From Candidatus Flexicrinis affinis (GTDB taxonomy: Bacteria > Chloroflexota > Anaerolineae > Aggregatilineales > Phototrophicaceae): 64,000 bases of DNA. Positions within the stretch are counted from its first letter, which is position 1; the number at the start of each line of letters is the position of its first letter. Below the pieces are notes generated by a model. It had not been told where the DNA came from, ran no database searches, and was given only the letters and a program-made list of their open reading frames with translations. The stretch is from the NCBI GenBank assembly GCA_016716525.1, contig JADJWE010000004.1, positions 186,001-250,000 of the forward strand, written 5' to 3'. A program made the position numbers and the translations under genes. This document shows positions 26,234-35,742 of this stretch, in pieces.

Positions 26234-26797
26234 CTAGATCACCTCCATGGCGCCGTTGTTGAGCTTGATGCTGACCTGTGTGACCTCCAGCTTGGCGCCG
26301 GCCTCGCTGGTGACACCGCTGGTGTCGATGGTCAGCGTGGACGAGCCGACCTCGCCCTTGATGTCAGAGGCCATGGTGAGCGTCGCGCCGCCGGTCGTGG
26401 AAATCACGATCTCGCCGGCCTGATCGTCGATCTTGATGGTGACCGCGCCGGTCTTCCACAGCTTGACGTTGTCGTCGGTGCCGGCCTCGGAGGGCATCTC
26501 GCCATCGCCCCAGAAGAAGCCGGTCCACACCGGGTAACTGATGTCCCCGCCCTCGAACTCGACCCACACGTTGGTATCGGCCGGTGGTAACGACTTGAAG
26601 CCGACCTGATCGCCGGCGTACGGCACGCACGGCATCGCCCACACGGACGTGTCCTGACCGAACACGGACGGCACCTGCACCTTGAGCCGGCCTTTCCCGA
26701 GCGGATCGTTGGTATCGACGACCTTGCCGCGGTATTTGCCGAAGAAGTGCGTCCGCGCCCAGTGCATCAAGGAGTCGAGGTCGTGGTTCTGGATCAT
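26234..26797 (-). CDS. gpV/VgrG OB-fold spike protein
   Basis: The protein has 187 aa. The N-terminal OB-fold is recognisable: FFGKYRGKVVDTNDPLGKGR, LKVQVPSVFG, WAMPCVPYAG, and the closing VWVEFEGGDISYPVWTGFFW. A C-terminal stretch of alternating strand residues (VTIKIDDQAGEIVISTTGGA, then STLTIDTSGVTSEAGAKLEV) fits a short trimeric beta-helix needle. This is the puncturing spike under the tip, the C-terminal part of Afp8/VgrG. Here it is a separate gene from the gpD-like hub domain, and copy D of the dispersed repeat stands between them. Confidence 0.85.
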   Translation of the reverse strand: MIQNHDLDSLMHWARTHFFGKYRGKVVDTNDPLGKGRLKVQVPSVFGQDTSVWAMPCVPYAGDQVGFKSLPPADTNVWVEFEGGDISYPVWTGFFWGDGEMPSEAGTDDNVKLWKTGAVTIKIDDQAGEIVISTTGGATLTMASDIKGEVGSSTLTIDTSGVTSEAGAKLEVTQVSIKLNNGAMEVI

Positions 26798-26828
26798 GGC
26801 GTGTCCTTACTGTTTATGGGTGACTCAA

Positions 26829-26972
26829 CCCTCACCCCTAACCACTCTCCCGACCTGCGGTGCTCCCTGCGGTCGTCAGGGAGAGGGGCATGATACAAGG
26901 ACGGTGGTCTCCCCCTCTCCACCGGGAGAGGGGGCCGAGGGGTGAGGTCGGCGTGCGGGTTAGGGGTGAGGG
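26829..26972. repeat. dispersed inverted repeat, copy D
   Basis: CCCTCACCCCTAACCACTCTC at the left and GGTTAGGGGTGAGGG at the right are near-perfect inverted ends, with CCCCCTCTCCACCGGGAGAGGGGG inside. It lies within the injection-system operon, between the hub and spike genes, in a spacer that has no other function I can see. Confidence 0.85.
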
Positions 26973-26981
26973 TCATCATCA

Positions 26982-28043
26982 TCACGGTTTCCACCCGTTC
27001 CGCACCAACGTCAGGTGCATCTCGTGATCGCTCTCGTGGATGACGTGCTGCACGCCGGCGACGTAATACGACCCGCTGTACCGCGTGCCCACGCTGTCCA
27101 CGTTGACCACGCTGTGCGTGCGGATGATCCGGCCGAGGCGCTGGGCACTCACCTTGCAGGACGCCTGCACGAACCAGCTCGACTCCATCAACACCCCGCT
27201 GGCCCGTCCCATCAGATCGCCAGCATCGGATACCGCCGCCAATACGCTGGTCGAGCGCGTCTCGCTGGCGATCGAGGTCAGCGGCACGTCACCGCTGAAC
27301 GTGCTCGGCGGTGGCACGCCCGAACCGTCGATCACCTGCTTGGCCCCGCCATCCCACGACGACGCGACCACGCTGGTCGGGCGTTCGACGTCCCATGTGA
27401 TGTCGAACGAGTCGATGTTGGGCTCGTCGACGTTGATGCGCAGCAGCGGCGCGTTGGGATCGTTGAGCTCCGGTGGTTTGAAATATGCCGACTCGATCAG
27501 CAGGTCGTCGCAGCGCACCCAAAAGTGGTAGCCGTTGCGACGGGCCAACATGCGCACGAAGTTGAGGTCGGTGTCGTGCTGGACGAGCGTCCGGCGCGAT
27601 TCCATGTGGCGCGTGTTGGTCGCCTCGACGAAGGGCGCGAGGCCATAATTGGCGAAGATCGCGCTGACCGCATCGGAGTCGGACGTGTTGTCCGCCCACT
27701 GGGTGAGTTTGGTCTCGCGATCCATTTTGATTGAGCTGTCCGCGCCGACGACTTCCAGCGTCGAGCCTTCGACGCCGTGCACGAGGTGGAGCTGATGGCT
27801 GAACACCGGCCCCCGCACAAGGCATTCGTTGAACCCGGACGCACGTTGGAATACCGCGATATCGGCGCCCGGGCCGAGGCGCGACTCCTTCAACGGCACA
27901 AGGTCGCCGTCGACGTTGTGCACCGCGTAGCGCAAATAGTACGTCGTGGGCTGTCCGACCTGCTCGTGCACCTCGACCAACGCGAGGTCCATCAGGTCGT
28001 CTGCCCGCGCGCCATCCGCCACGATCGAGACACCGAAGGCCAT
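26982..28043 (-). CDS. phage late control D (gpD/gp27-like) hub protein
   Basis: The protein has 353 aa from ATG 28043. The longer in-frame extension upstream is Arg/Cys-rich, overlaps the LysM-like gene and has no family match, so I discard it. The N-terminus (MAFGVSIVADGARADDLMDL) begins the tube-like barrel. The central HMESRRTLVQHDTDLNFVRM and LARRNGYHFWVR form the characteristic gpD segment that occurs in all VgrG hubs, and the C-terminus (SGSYYVAGVQHVIHESDHEM) completes it. Three copies adapt the hexameric tube to the trimeric spike. The LysM-like protein is encoded 4 bp upstream. Confidence 0.85.
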   Translation of the reverse strand: MAFGVSIVADGARADDLMDLALVEVHEQVGQPTTYYLRYAVHNVDGDLVPLKESRLGPGADIAVFQRASGFNECLVRGPVFSHQLHLVHGVEGSTLEVVGADSSIKMDRETKLTQWADNTSDSDAVSAIFANYGLAPFVEATNTRHMESRRTLVQHDTDLNFVRMLARRNGYHFWVRCDDLLIESAYFKPPELNDPNAPLLRINVDEPNIDSFDITWDVERPTSVVASSWDGGAKQVIDGSGVPPPSTFSGDVPLTSIASETRSTSVLAAVSDAGDLMGRASGVLMESSWFVQASCKVSAQRLGRIIRTHSVVNVDSVGTRYSGSYYVAGVQHVIHESDHEMHLTLVRNGWKP

Positions 28044-28047
28044 ACGA

Positions 28048-28326
28048 TTACCCGCCCTTGCCCGGAATAGCGACCTCGGCCGCTTCGGACAACTGTTCGG
28101 CGAACATCGCGTTGTTGAGGAAGCAGATGCGCCAGAATCCGTCCGGATCGCCGATGTAGCGCGCCGCCAGGTATTCGATGCGCTCGCCTTGCCGCAGCAC
28201 GTGATAGCCGAGCACGGGCGGGTCGGGCACGTCCGGCGGCATGACCGCCGCCACCGAACGCCCGCGCGCATCCGTCACGATCAGCGTATCGGCTTTGGCG
28301 TAGCGGCTCTTCGTTCCAAAGTTCAT
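28048..28326 (-). CDS. LysM-like tail protein (gpX/Afp7-type)
   Basis: The protein has 92 aa. The C-terminal half, GYHVLRQGERIEYLAARYIG followed by DPDGFWRICFLNN, is the LysM fold used by P2 gpX and by eCIS inner-tube/hub adapters. The N-terminal half (YAKADTLIVTDARGRSVAAV) is a short beta element. The protein sits between the CIS-tube family gene and the hub in the order seen in other contractile systems, where it stabilises the tube-hub interface rather than binding peptidoglycan. It lacks a signal peptide, which supports the structural role. Confidence 0.75.
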   Translation of the reverse strand: MNFGTKSRYAKADTLIVTDARGRSVAAVMPPDVPDPPVLGYHVLRQGERIEYLAARYIGDPDGFWRICFLNNAMFAEQLSEAAEVAIPGKGG

Positions 28327-28341
28327 CGCGCGGCCCTTTCG

Positions 28342-29154
28342 CTAGATCGGCAGCATATTGATGATCGACTCGACGGAGTTGAGCAGGTTGGCGGTCGCCA
28401 GCACCTGCTTTTGCACCATGGTGAACTTGTACGCGGCGACGGCCAATTCTTCTTCCGGCTTGAGCGGGACGTTGGTCGTGGCGTCGCCGGTGCCGGTGGT
28501 GCGCTGGAACACGCTCGGGTGCAGGATCGTCAGCCCAAGCGAGACCGCCGCACGCACCGGATACAGCATCGGCGAGAACGACTGCTCCTCGACCGAGAAG
28601 CTGGTGACGCGCACCGGCACGATGCGCCCCGGCCCCCACACGAACAGCGTGACCGGCACGGTGCGCGGCGGGATCTCGCTGCCGGACGGGCTGGCACCGC
28701 CAGTGAGCGATGCGGCGGCCCCGCTGGCCGCGCCGCCCAACGACCCGCCGATCGACCCGAGAAGCTGCAATCCTTCGGTAATCGGGTAGAGCAGCATCTC
28801 GAGCGCGGCGATGCGGTCGGCCACGCCGCTGACAAATGCGACCGGGTGCGTCGCCGGCGACTCGAGCGCGTCCGACGCGTCGAGGATCAGGCGCAGCGTG
28901 AACGATTCCTGCGGGTCGGTGGGCTGGGCGCGCCCACTGGCGCTGCTAGCCTCGCTGCCCCCCGTGGTCTCGCTGGAGCCAGACGACCCACCGCTGCTGG
29001 CGCTCGACGGGTCGTAGACCGTCAGCGTGCGCGACAGCGACTCCGGGTTGTACTGGAAGATGATGATATTCGGGATCGGGATAAGCAGCGGCGCGTCAAA
29101 GCGGATGAGTGCCCCTTTGAGCAGAACCGGACTGCGTGAAAATCCGTTAGTCAT
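28342..29154 (-). CDS. contractile-injection tube-family protein (CIS_tube, Afp7-like)
   Basis: The protein has 270 aa. The N-terminus (LLKGALIRFDAPLL then IIIFQYNPESLSRTLTVYDP) carries the QYNPESLSR pattern of the CIS tube family. A Ser/Gly/Thr-rich linker lies at about residues 49-76. The core resumes with FTLRLILDASDALESPATHP and AFVSGVADRIAALEMLLYPI, then VPVTLFVWGPGRIVPVRVTS. A second Gly/Ala/Ser-rich stretch (about 130-155) interrupts the fold. Proteins of this type form the first tube ring above the hub. Its gene lies between the giant DUF4157 gene (19-bp gap) and the LysM-like gene. Both low-complexity insertions are unusual for this family and may be exposed loops. Confidence 0.75.
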   Translation of the reverse strand: MTNGFSRSPVLLKGALIRFDAPLLIPIPNIIIFQYNPESLSRTLTVYDPSSASSGGSSGSSETTGGSEASSASGRAQPTDPQESFTLRLILDASDALESPATHPVAFVSGVADRIAALEMLLYPITEGLQLLGSIGGSLGGAASGAAASLTGGASPSGSEIPPRTVPVTLFVWGPGRIVPVRVTSFSVEEQSFSPMLYPVRAAVSLGLTILHPSVFQRTTGTGDATTNVPLKPEEELAVAAYKFTMVQKQVLATANLLNSVESIINMLPI

Positions 29155-29172
29155 CGTCTCTCCTTCGCCGTG

Positions 29173-32100
29173 TTAGCGCCGCCACTGCGACATGATCTGT
29201 GCGTTCTTGGTTTCCACCGCCGACACGACCGCCGCCGTGTGCGTGATGTGCGGCGTGTAGTTGGCGGGCAGCGACGCATCTTCGCCCAAATTCAGAGTCT
29301 TTCGTGCCGACTTCTGGTATTCCAGCACTTCCAGCGCCTCGTTGTTGAGCGCCAGCCGCAGCGAGGACATCATGCCGTTGTACATCCAGCGGTAGGTGTC
29401 GCGGATCGCCTCGTAGGTGGCGGTCAGGTAGGCCGGATTGCTGGCGTGCCGGTTGGCCTCGGTCAGGATGTCGTCCCGATCGGTGATGCCGCGCCGCATG
29501 CCGGCCGTCTCCAGACGCGGCTTGAGGAAGCTGAGGTAGAACGTCAGGTCCATGCGGATGCCTTGCGCCATCGTGCCGGTGAACTCGACGCTGCTTTCGG
29601 TGTGCTCGGTGGTGGCGGCATCGGCGCGCGTGATCGTCCCCCAGTCGCTGCCGGCGTTGAGGTGCAGCCGGCCGCGCTGATGCGTCTTCGCCGCCAGCGA
29701 CACCGCCGGGATGCCGTCGCCGCGCCCGCTGTTCGGGTCGAGCGTGTTGAAGTCGATGCGATGCCCGCCGCCTTCGAAGTGCGTCGCATTGGAGCCCGTG
29801 ACATTGAACCCCGGCGGGAACATCGTTGAGCCGCCGACGCGTTTGCTTACCCGGGAAGTCGGCTGCGCACTCGCCGCCTCGAAGTACTCAACCAGCAGGA
29901 ACTGCGGCACATGATGCGACTGCCGCCCCGGCCGTGCGCCGCTGCCAGTCAATTGGCCGTGGGTCGCCACCCGCAGGCCGCCCATCGGTGCGCTGGTACT
30001 GGCGTGATTGACGTAATCCGTCCACACTTCGACATCCGCCGTGCCGCGTGTGCGGATGTGCTCGCGCATGTAGTCGATGAGCGCTTGACTCAGGCGGTAG
30101 TCGGTAGAGTCCCAGACCGCGGACGGCAGGTCCTCGCCTTCGAGTTCGTCGCCGATGATCTTCCAGTCGTCGCGGGAGAACTTGGTCGCGCCCATGTACG
30201 CATCGGTGTTCTGCTGCATCTTGGTGTACAGGTTGGCGTTCCCGCGGACCCGGCCGAGGTTGATCATGCGCACCGTCGCGTACTGCGGCGTCCACGGCAT
30301 ATCGTCGGTGGTCGTCAGCGGCGGATGGTCGATGTCGAGATCGACGCCGGTGCGCGCGTGCAGGTATTCGTTCATCAGGCTGAGGAATTTGCGCCGGTCG
30401 AGTTCTACGGAGCCGTCGGCCTTGTCGCGCTTACTCATATAGGTTAGCGCGCGCATGTTCTCTTCAACCGTGCGGCTGCCGCCGAAGAACTGCGCGATAG
30501 CGTTGAGCGCGTCGCTCGTTTCGAACGGGTCGGCGTTGCGACGCCCGCCGCCCGTACCGATCGGCGTGCGCCGCATCAAGAAGCCGCGAATCGCCGCCCA
30601 AAGATGTTCCGCCGCCGTCACGGCCGCCCGGAATCCGCGTCCACCGCCGCCGGGTATGGTGGCGAGCGAGTGGACCTGTTGGATCAGGCTGTCCATGACG
30701 TCGTTGCGGCCCATCTCCCCGGTCACGGCTTTGGCGGTGTTCGGGGAAACAGCCGGCAGCAGTCCGGCGCCGCCTTCCTCCTCGACCTCGACGGCCTCGC
30801 TGCCGCGCCGCGCCGCCTGCAAGACCATGCGGTTTGCCGCGGCCTCGCGCCGGGCGTCGCGCGACAAGCCGCGCCCGGGCATGCCCAGCGACGGCTCGCG
30901 GTCGTGGTCGGGCAGCTTGGTCGGGCGTGAGCCGGTTTGCTGCAAGACGTGAGCGAGTTCATGGCGCATGACCGGCTCGGTCCGTGCGCTGCCGGGCGGC
31001 ACGTCGCGGCCGAGGAAAATGTGGCTGCCGCTGGTCAGCGCATAGGCATTGTGGTAGCGCGTTAACTGGTCGGCTTCGCGCCCGCTGTGCACGCGCACGT
31101 GCGAGAAGTCGTGCCCGAACAGCGTCTCGTAGCGCTCGCGCTCGGCATCGGGCAGCGGGCGCCCTTCGGCGGGCCGGATGTGCGGCGGCGAATTGGGGGC
31201 AGCTTCTTCCTCCTCGACCTCGCCGGTCTTGAGCCGGTCGCGGCGCAGGGGCGACATATCGGGCAGCGATGTGTCCTCCGCGACGGTAATCGGATTCATG
31301 CCGGCTGTGGGGATTTGCAGGCCACTGCCCAGCACGCTTCGCAGCAGGTTGTTGATGCCGGCGATCAGTCCGGTGCGCGATTCCTCGAGGACGCGCTGCA
31401 AGTCGCCGCGGATGGTCTCGCGCCACAGCACGTTGGGGTCAAGACCTTCGTCGCGAAGCGTCTGGGCGATGTGCGCCGACAGGATTGGGCGGAGCTGCGT
31501 CAATTCGAGGAACCGGCGCAGCACGAACCCGCGCGGCCCGCGAATGGTGGCGAGGAACCGTTCGAGGATGACGTCGACCACGATGTCCATCGGCAGGATG
31601 TTGAACGGGACTTCCAGCCCGTTCAAGCCTTCGAAGATCTGATCGAGCGCCTCGCGGAAACTCGTGTTAATCGACGGGAAGCCGCCGTCGACGGTCAGGT
31701 CGGACACCATCTCGCTGAACGCCTCGCTGCCCGGCCCGGCGATGAACTCGGCCGTCTCGATATAGACGGGCAAGGCGCTGAGCAGGCGGCGCAGCAGCGG
31801 GTAGCGCAGGGCGACCCGGCGCGCATGGGTGAAGCCCATCCGCACGCGCTGGCGCAAATTGAGGAAGGCGTTCAGGATGCGCTCGATGACCGTGCGGGCG
31901 AAGGCGGCGATGCGCTGGAACCGACCGCGCATTCCGGTCGCCGGGCGCGGTGTCGGCCGCGTCGAGCGCGCGGCGCGGCTGGTGCGCGCTTGCAGGCGTT
32001 CGGCAAAGGGCAGGTCGCCGCGCAGCAGCACCCACATCCAGATGTTCTCGATGACCTGATCGCGCAGGGCGGGCGAGATGAACGTCTCCAACTCGCGCAC

Positions 32101-35100
32101 CAGCGCCAGCGGGTCGTTGAGGATCTCCTCCTGAATGTGCGGCAGTTCCATGATCAGGAACTGGACGAGCTGGGCCACGGTGATCGCGGCTGGCGCGCCG
32201 GGGATGAACAGCGATGCCGCGTCGACGCCAACCTCGACGTAAATCCGAATGTATTCGGCCAACTGCTCCAGCCCGCGCACGATCAATTCCATCGTGACGA
32301 CGTGCGAGAACGCCGCCAGTTCCTGCTCGTCGGTGCTGGCCGTTAGGGTTACGCTGCCGTCGCGCTCGAGGTATTCGTAGGTCAGCAGCGGCTGATCGGC
32401 GGCGAGCCGCGAGCCGTTCAAATGCGTGAGAATCGACGGGTGATAAAAGTCGTCGCCGCGGTGCCCGTAGGACGGGTGGAAGCGAAAGTCGGTGTGAATG
32501 GCCGTGATCTGCACCCGCTCGCCATCCAATAAGAAGGGACTGTTGAGGCCCAGCTCGCGCGGGGAACCCACGCGCATGATGCCCGTGCGGTTCGGCGTCG
32601 TGCTGAACCCGGTCTGGCGCTGCACCTCGCCGATCACGCGATCCCAACGGTTGATCAGCACCTGCAGGTGCTCTCTATTGGCCTCTGCGACCAGCGCCGC
32701 GCCGTCTTCGGTGCTGTGCAGCACCGGGCGAAGCTGATCGGCGGCGTCGGCGGCGCTTGCGAACTCCAGCGCGCGTTTCGCGTAGCCGTACAGGCCGGAG
32801 ATGATGTCGAAGCGGCGTTCGAGGATTTCGATGCCCAACACCGCGTCGATGCGCCCCTGACGCACGAAGGCGGCGCGTAGGTTCGGCGCGATCGACAGGA
32901 TCAGCGCGTGCATCTGCAGCCGGCGCTCGGTTAGATTGTCCGGCCGAATGTCCTGGTTGAAACGGTCCAGGTATTCGATCACGCGGTTGGGGACGACGTA
33001 GTTGGTCACGCTGGCGTCGCCGGCGTAGCGCGTCAGCAGCGGGTTGACGAGCGCGGCGGTCACGCGGCGGTCGCGGGTGGTGGCGTACCGGAACAGCAGA
33101 TCGCGCATCTGCTCGACCGACGTGATGTCGCGCCCGATGGCGTCGGTGATGTCGGTCTGCACGCCGGTGAACGCCTCACGGTCTCCTTCGGTGTGGCCTT
33201 CGGCGACCGACCGCTGCCACAACCGGTTGAGCAGCTCAAGGAGGTTTTCCGGTGTCGGCGTCGTGCCCAGTTCGGCGCGGATCTGGTCGCCCAGCCCCGG
33301 CACGGTCATCAGGTAACGGGTGACGCGCTCGAACTCCGGCAGGAACCACACGTACATCTTGGTGGTGCGTTCCAGCGGCGTGATGTACCGCGCGCGCCGG
33401 TGATCCTCCATATCGAGCAGCTCGTCGAAGCGCGGGTGATTCTCCATCATGGCCGCCATGTCGGCGCGTTCAGGCACACCGCGGTCGGTGTCGTTCCACA
33501 CGATCAGGTACGGGCGCATCGTCCAGCGTTTGGGCATTGGCGCCTGTTCGCGCGTCTGGCGCAGTGCGCGCTGGATGGTGCCGTAGCTCGCCTCGGTCGT
33601 CCCTTCCGGCTCGCGCAGCATCTGGAACAGGATGGCGTTGAGCGCCTGCTGGTTGGTCAGGTAGAACAGCCGGTCAAGCTGGTTGGCGGTCAGGCCCGAC
33701 CCGCGCACGACCGCGCCGCCGGACATGTCCATGCCGAGGTAGCTGCCGCTGCGCGGCGGCGACGTGTCCTCGCGCCACTCGCCGATCAGCAGCAGGTAAC
33801 TGCGATTGAGGTCGGCGCCTTGCCGCACGGCGTCGGATGTCGCCAGCAGCGCGGTGTTATTGGCGATGCGCGCCAGCACGTTGGCATGCCACGCGATCTC
33901 GTAGCGGTTGTACATGCGCAGATCATCACGGCCGAAGTTCGTCACGTAGTCGATGTCGCGCTGGGAGTCGTAGCGGCCGATCGCCCCAAGCAGGCCGTCG
34001 ATCACCGCCTGCGCCACGCCCAACCACACCGCAGTGTCGAAGTGGCTGGCGTCCGCCATGTCACGCCGGCGAAAGACCGTGAACATGCGCTCGCCCAACG
34101 CCGAACGGCTGGCCGAAAGCGCCTCGCGCAGTCGGGTCAGGTCGGCTTGGTAGGCGGAGGGCGTGGGCATCGCGTCGCTGTCGACGCGCAGGACTTGTGT
34201 CAGCCGTTCGGAGGCCGTGCGCACGAAGGCCGAAAAGGCGCTGTCCCGCAAGGCTTCCGCGGACGCCTGCGGCGTCGCAGTCGAGGCCGCCGTGGCGGTC
34301 GTCGTCGCCAGCGTGCCGGGGGTGGTGGGCGGCGCGGCCGACGGGTCGGGCGTGGGCGGGCGGCTGTGCGGCACGGCACGGCTTCCGTAGAACTGCGTTT
34401 CGGCGTCGCCCAGCGTGTCCTGATACAGCACGGCGACGCGATCCCAGTATTCGGCGGCGCGCTCAGCAATCGGGACGATCAGCGGGCCAAGCTCGCGGAA
34501 CGCCCGGCGCTCGTGATTGGCGAAGCTCGTGGTGGCGATCCGGCGCCATTCGTTAGCCGCGGCAGTACGGCCCATGGCGACCGGCAGGCCGGTAGTGCGG
34601 CCGTCGATCACGCCGAGGATCGCTTGCAGGTCGTCGTTGAGCGAGCCGAGATACGAATACGCGCCGAGGACACGCTCGTTCTGCACCGTCTGGCCGGCCG
34701 CGGCGGCAGAACGGTACGCCGTGAGGAAATCGGTCGTTAGCGTGCGCACGTCGCTGGACGCGATTGGGTTGCGCGCCGGGTTCATCAGGTAACGCCAGAT
34801 CGCTTCCAGATAGCGATCCGGGAACAGCCGGTTGATGTCGGGGATGCGTGAGAACATCCCGTAGAACCAGTCGTTTCCGAGCGTCTCGCTGTCGCGGACG
34901 TGTTCCCAGAACGCCACGTCCGGCGCGGCGGTCGTCAGCGTCGAGTCCTGCGTCAGCAAGTAGGCGGCGCCGTCGAAGCGGCCGAGCAGCTTGAGGACGT
35001 CGAACAGCAGGCTGCGCGCCAGCGGCTCGTAGGCGTTGAAATCGCCGTTGGTGACACGTTGCTCGAACGCCGTCATGTTGTTGACGCCGCCGGTTTCGAC

Positions 35101-35742
35101 CCCCGCGCCCAGCGTGTGTGACAGGATTGCCTCGCGCCCGACGACGCGTTCGATCTCGCGGATCATGGCGGCCACCGACGTCTGGACGGCGCTTGATTGG
35201 CTCGCCGCTTCGGTGGAGTAGTGCGCGTGCGTCTCGGGCCACGGCTTGTCGTACTGCAATTCGCCGCTGCCGACAGCGTCGGTCGCTATCAGATGGCCGT
35301 CGACGAGGCGCGCGGTCTGCTGCAGCACGTGCGCGACCTCATGCGCCAGCAGCATCCGGCCCGTGGCTGTCCCCGGCTGATACTGCCCATCGGCGAAATA
35401 AATGTCCCGGCCTGCAGCGATGGCCCGCGCGTCCTCGCGCGCTGCAAATTCGGCGGCGGCGGCATCCGTGTGGACACGGACGGCCGACAGGTCGGCGTCG
35501 AAGCCGCGTTCGAGCCACGCGCGGGCGTCTTGCGGCAGCGGAACGGATCGGCTGTGGCGCACGTCGGCGCGGCGGGCGGCGGGCGCATGGGTGAGCATGC
35601 GGCTCACGTCTGCCTCGCCGTGCAGCAGGCGCACCGACGCCGCGCGAGCCTGACGCTCATGCGTGTTGGCCGTCTGCGCCGTCCGCCGCTTTTGCGGGGG
35701 CGCTTGGGCCGTGCGCTGCTTGACCGCCTTCGTCTGCGTCAC
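29173..35742 (-). CDS. giant protein with two DUF4157 (eCIS core) domains and a possible C-terminal nuclease-like domain
   Basis: The protein has 2189 aa. It starts at GTG 35742, overlapping the stop of the 77-aa gene by 4 bp. After a basic N-terminus the first DUF4157 domain spans about residues 68-145 (AWLERGFDADLSAVRVHTDA, then LLAHEVAHVLQQT with zinc-type HEVAH at 134-138). A long helical middle of about 1350 residues has no motif I recognise. A second DUF4157 domain lies at about 1530-1605 (ERERYETLFGHDFSHVRVHS, MRHELAHVLQQTG, HELAH 1594-1598). The C-terminal about 500 residues contain GARPGRQSHHVPQFLLVEYF (His1943-His1944) and later KTHQRGRLHLNAG, reminiscent of HNH/SHH-type toxin nucleases. 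DUF4157 is the most frequent non-structural domain in eCIS loci and marks cargo or processing proteases. I infer an effector, possibly self-processed; a tape-measure role is an alternative given its length. Confidence 0.75.
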   Translation of the reverse strand: MTQTKAVKQRTAQAPPQKRRTAQTANTHERQARAASVRLLHGEADVSRMLTHAPAARRADVRHSRSVPLPQDARAWLERGFDADLSAVRVHTDAAAAEFAAREDARAIAAGRDIYFADGQYQPGTATGRMLLAHEVAHVLQQTARLVDGHLIATDAVGSGELQYDKPWPETHAHYSTEAASQSSAVQTSVAAMIREIERVVGREAILSHTLGAGVETGGVNNMTAFEQRVTNGDFNAYEPLARSLLFDVLKLLGRFDGAAYLLTQDSTLTTAAPDVAFWEHVRDSETLGNDWFYGMFSRIPDINRLFPDRYLEAIWRYLMNPARNPIASSDVRTLTTDFLTAYRSAAAAGQTVQNERVLGAYSYLGSLNDDLQAILGVIDGRTTGLPVAMGRTAAANEWRRIATTSFANHERRAFRELGPLIVPIAERAAEYWDRVAVLYQDTLGDAETQFYGSRAVPHSRPPTPDPSAAPPTTPGTLATTTATAASTATPQASAEALRDSAFSAFVRTASERLTQVLRVDSDAMPTPSAYQADLTRLREALSASRSALGERMFTVFRRRDMADASHFDTAVWLGVAQAVIDGLLGAIGRYDSQRDIDYVTNFGRDDLRMYNRYEIAWHANVLARIANNTALLATSDAVRQGADLNRSYLLLIGEWREDTSPPRSGSYLGMDMSGGAVVRGSGLTANQLDRLFYLTNQQALNAILFQMLREPEGTTEASYGTIQRALRQTREQAPMPKRWTMRPYLIVWNDTDRGVPERADMAAMMENHPRFDELLDMEDHRRARYITPLERTTKMYVWFLPEFERVTRYLMTVPGLGDQIRAELGTTPTPENLLELLNRLWQRSVAEGHTEGDREAFTGVQTDITDAIGRDITSVEQMRDLLFRYATTRDRRVTAALVNPLLTRYAGDASVTNYVVPNRVIEYLDRFNQDIRPDNLTERRLQMHALILSIAPNLRAAFVRQGRIDAVLGIEILERRFDIISGLYGYAKRALEFASAADAADQLRPVLHSTEDGAALVAEANREHLQVLINRWDRVIGEVQRQTGFSTTPNRTGIMRVGSPRELGLNSPFLLDGERVQITAIHTDFRFHPSYGHRGDDFYHPSILTHLNGSRLAADQPLLTYEYLERDGSVTLTASTDEQELAAFSHVVTMELIVRGLEQLAEYIRIYVEVGVDAASLFIPGAPAAITVAQLVQFLIMELPHIQEEILNDPLALVRELETFISPALRDQVIENIWMWVLLRGDLPFAERLQARTSRAARSTRPTPRPATGMRGRFQRIAAFARTVIERILNAFLNLRQRVRMGFTHARRVALRYPLLRRLLSALPVYIETAEFIAGPGSEAFSEMVSDLTVDGGFPSINTSFREALDQIFEGLNGLEVPFNILPMDIVVDVILERFLATIRGPRGFVLRRFLELTQLRPILSAHIAQTLRDEGLDPNVLWRETIRGDLQRVLEESRTGLIAGINNLLRSVLGSGLQIPTAGMNPITVAEDTSLPDMSPLRRDRLKTGEVEEEEAAPNSPPHIRPAEGRPLPDAERERYETLFGHDFSHVRVHSGREADQLTRYHNAYALTSGSHIFLGRDVPPGSARTEPVMRHELAHVLQQTGSRPTKLPDHDREPSLGMPGRGLSRDARREAAANRMVLQAARRGSEAVEVEEEGGAGLLPAVSPNTAKAVTGEMGRNDVMDSLIQQVHSLATIPGGGGRGFRAAVTAAEHLWAAIRGFLMRRTPIGTGGGRRNADPFETSDALNAIAQFFGGSRTVEENMRALTYMSKRDKADGSVELDRRKFLSLMNEYLHARTGVDLDIDHPPLTTTDDMPWTPQYATVRMINLGRVRGNANLYTKMQQNTDAYMGATKFSRDDWKIIGDELEGEDLPSAVWDSTDYRLSQALIDYMREHIRTRGTADVEVWTDYVNHASTSAPMGGLRVATHGQLTGSGARPGRQSHHVPQFLLVEYFEAASAQPTSRVSKRVGGSTMFPPGFNVTGSNATHFEGGGHRIDFNTLDPNSGRGDGIPAVSLAAKTHQRGRLHLNAGSDWGTITRADAATTEHTESSVEFTGTMAQGIRMDLTFYLSFLKPRLETAGMRRGITDRDDILTEANRHASNPAYLTATYEAIRDTYRWMYNGMMSSLRLALNNEALEVLEYQKSARKTLNLGEDASLPANYTPHITHTAAVVSAVETKNAQIMSQWRR

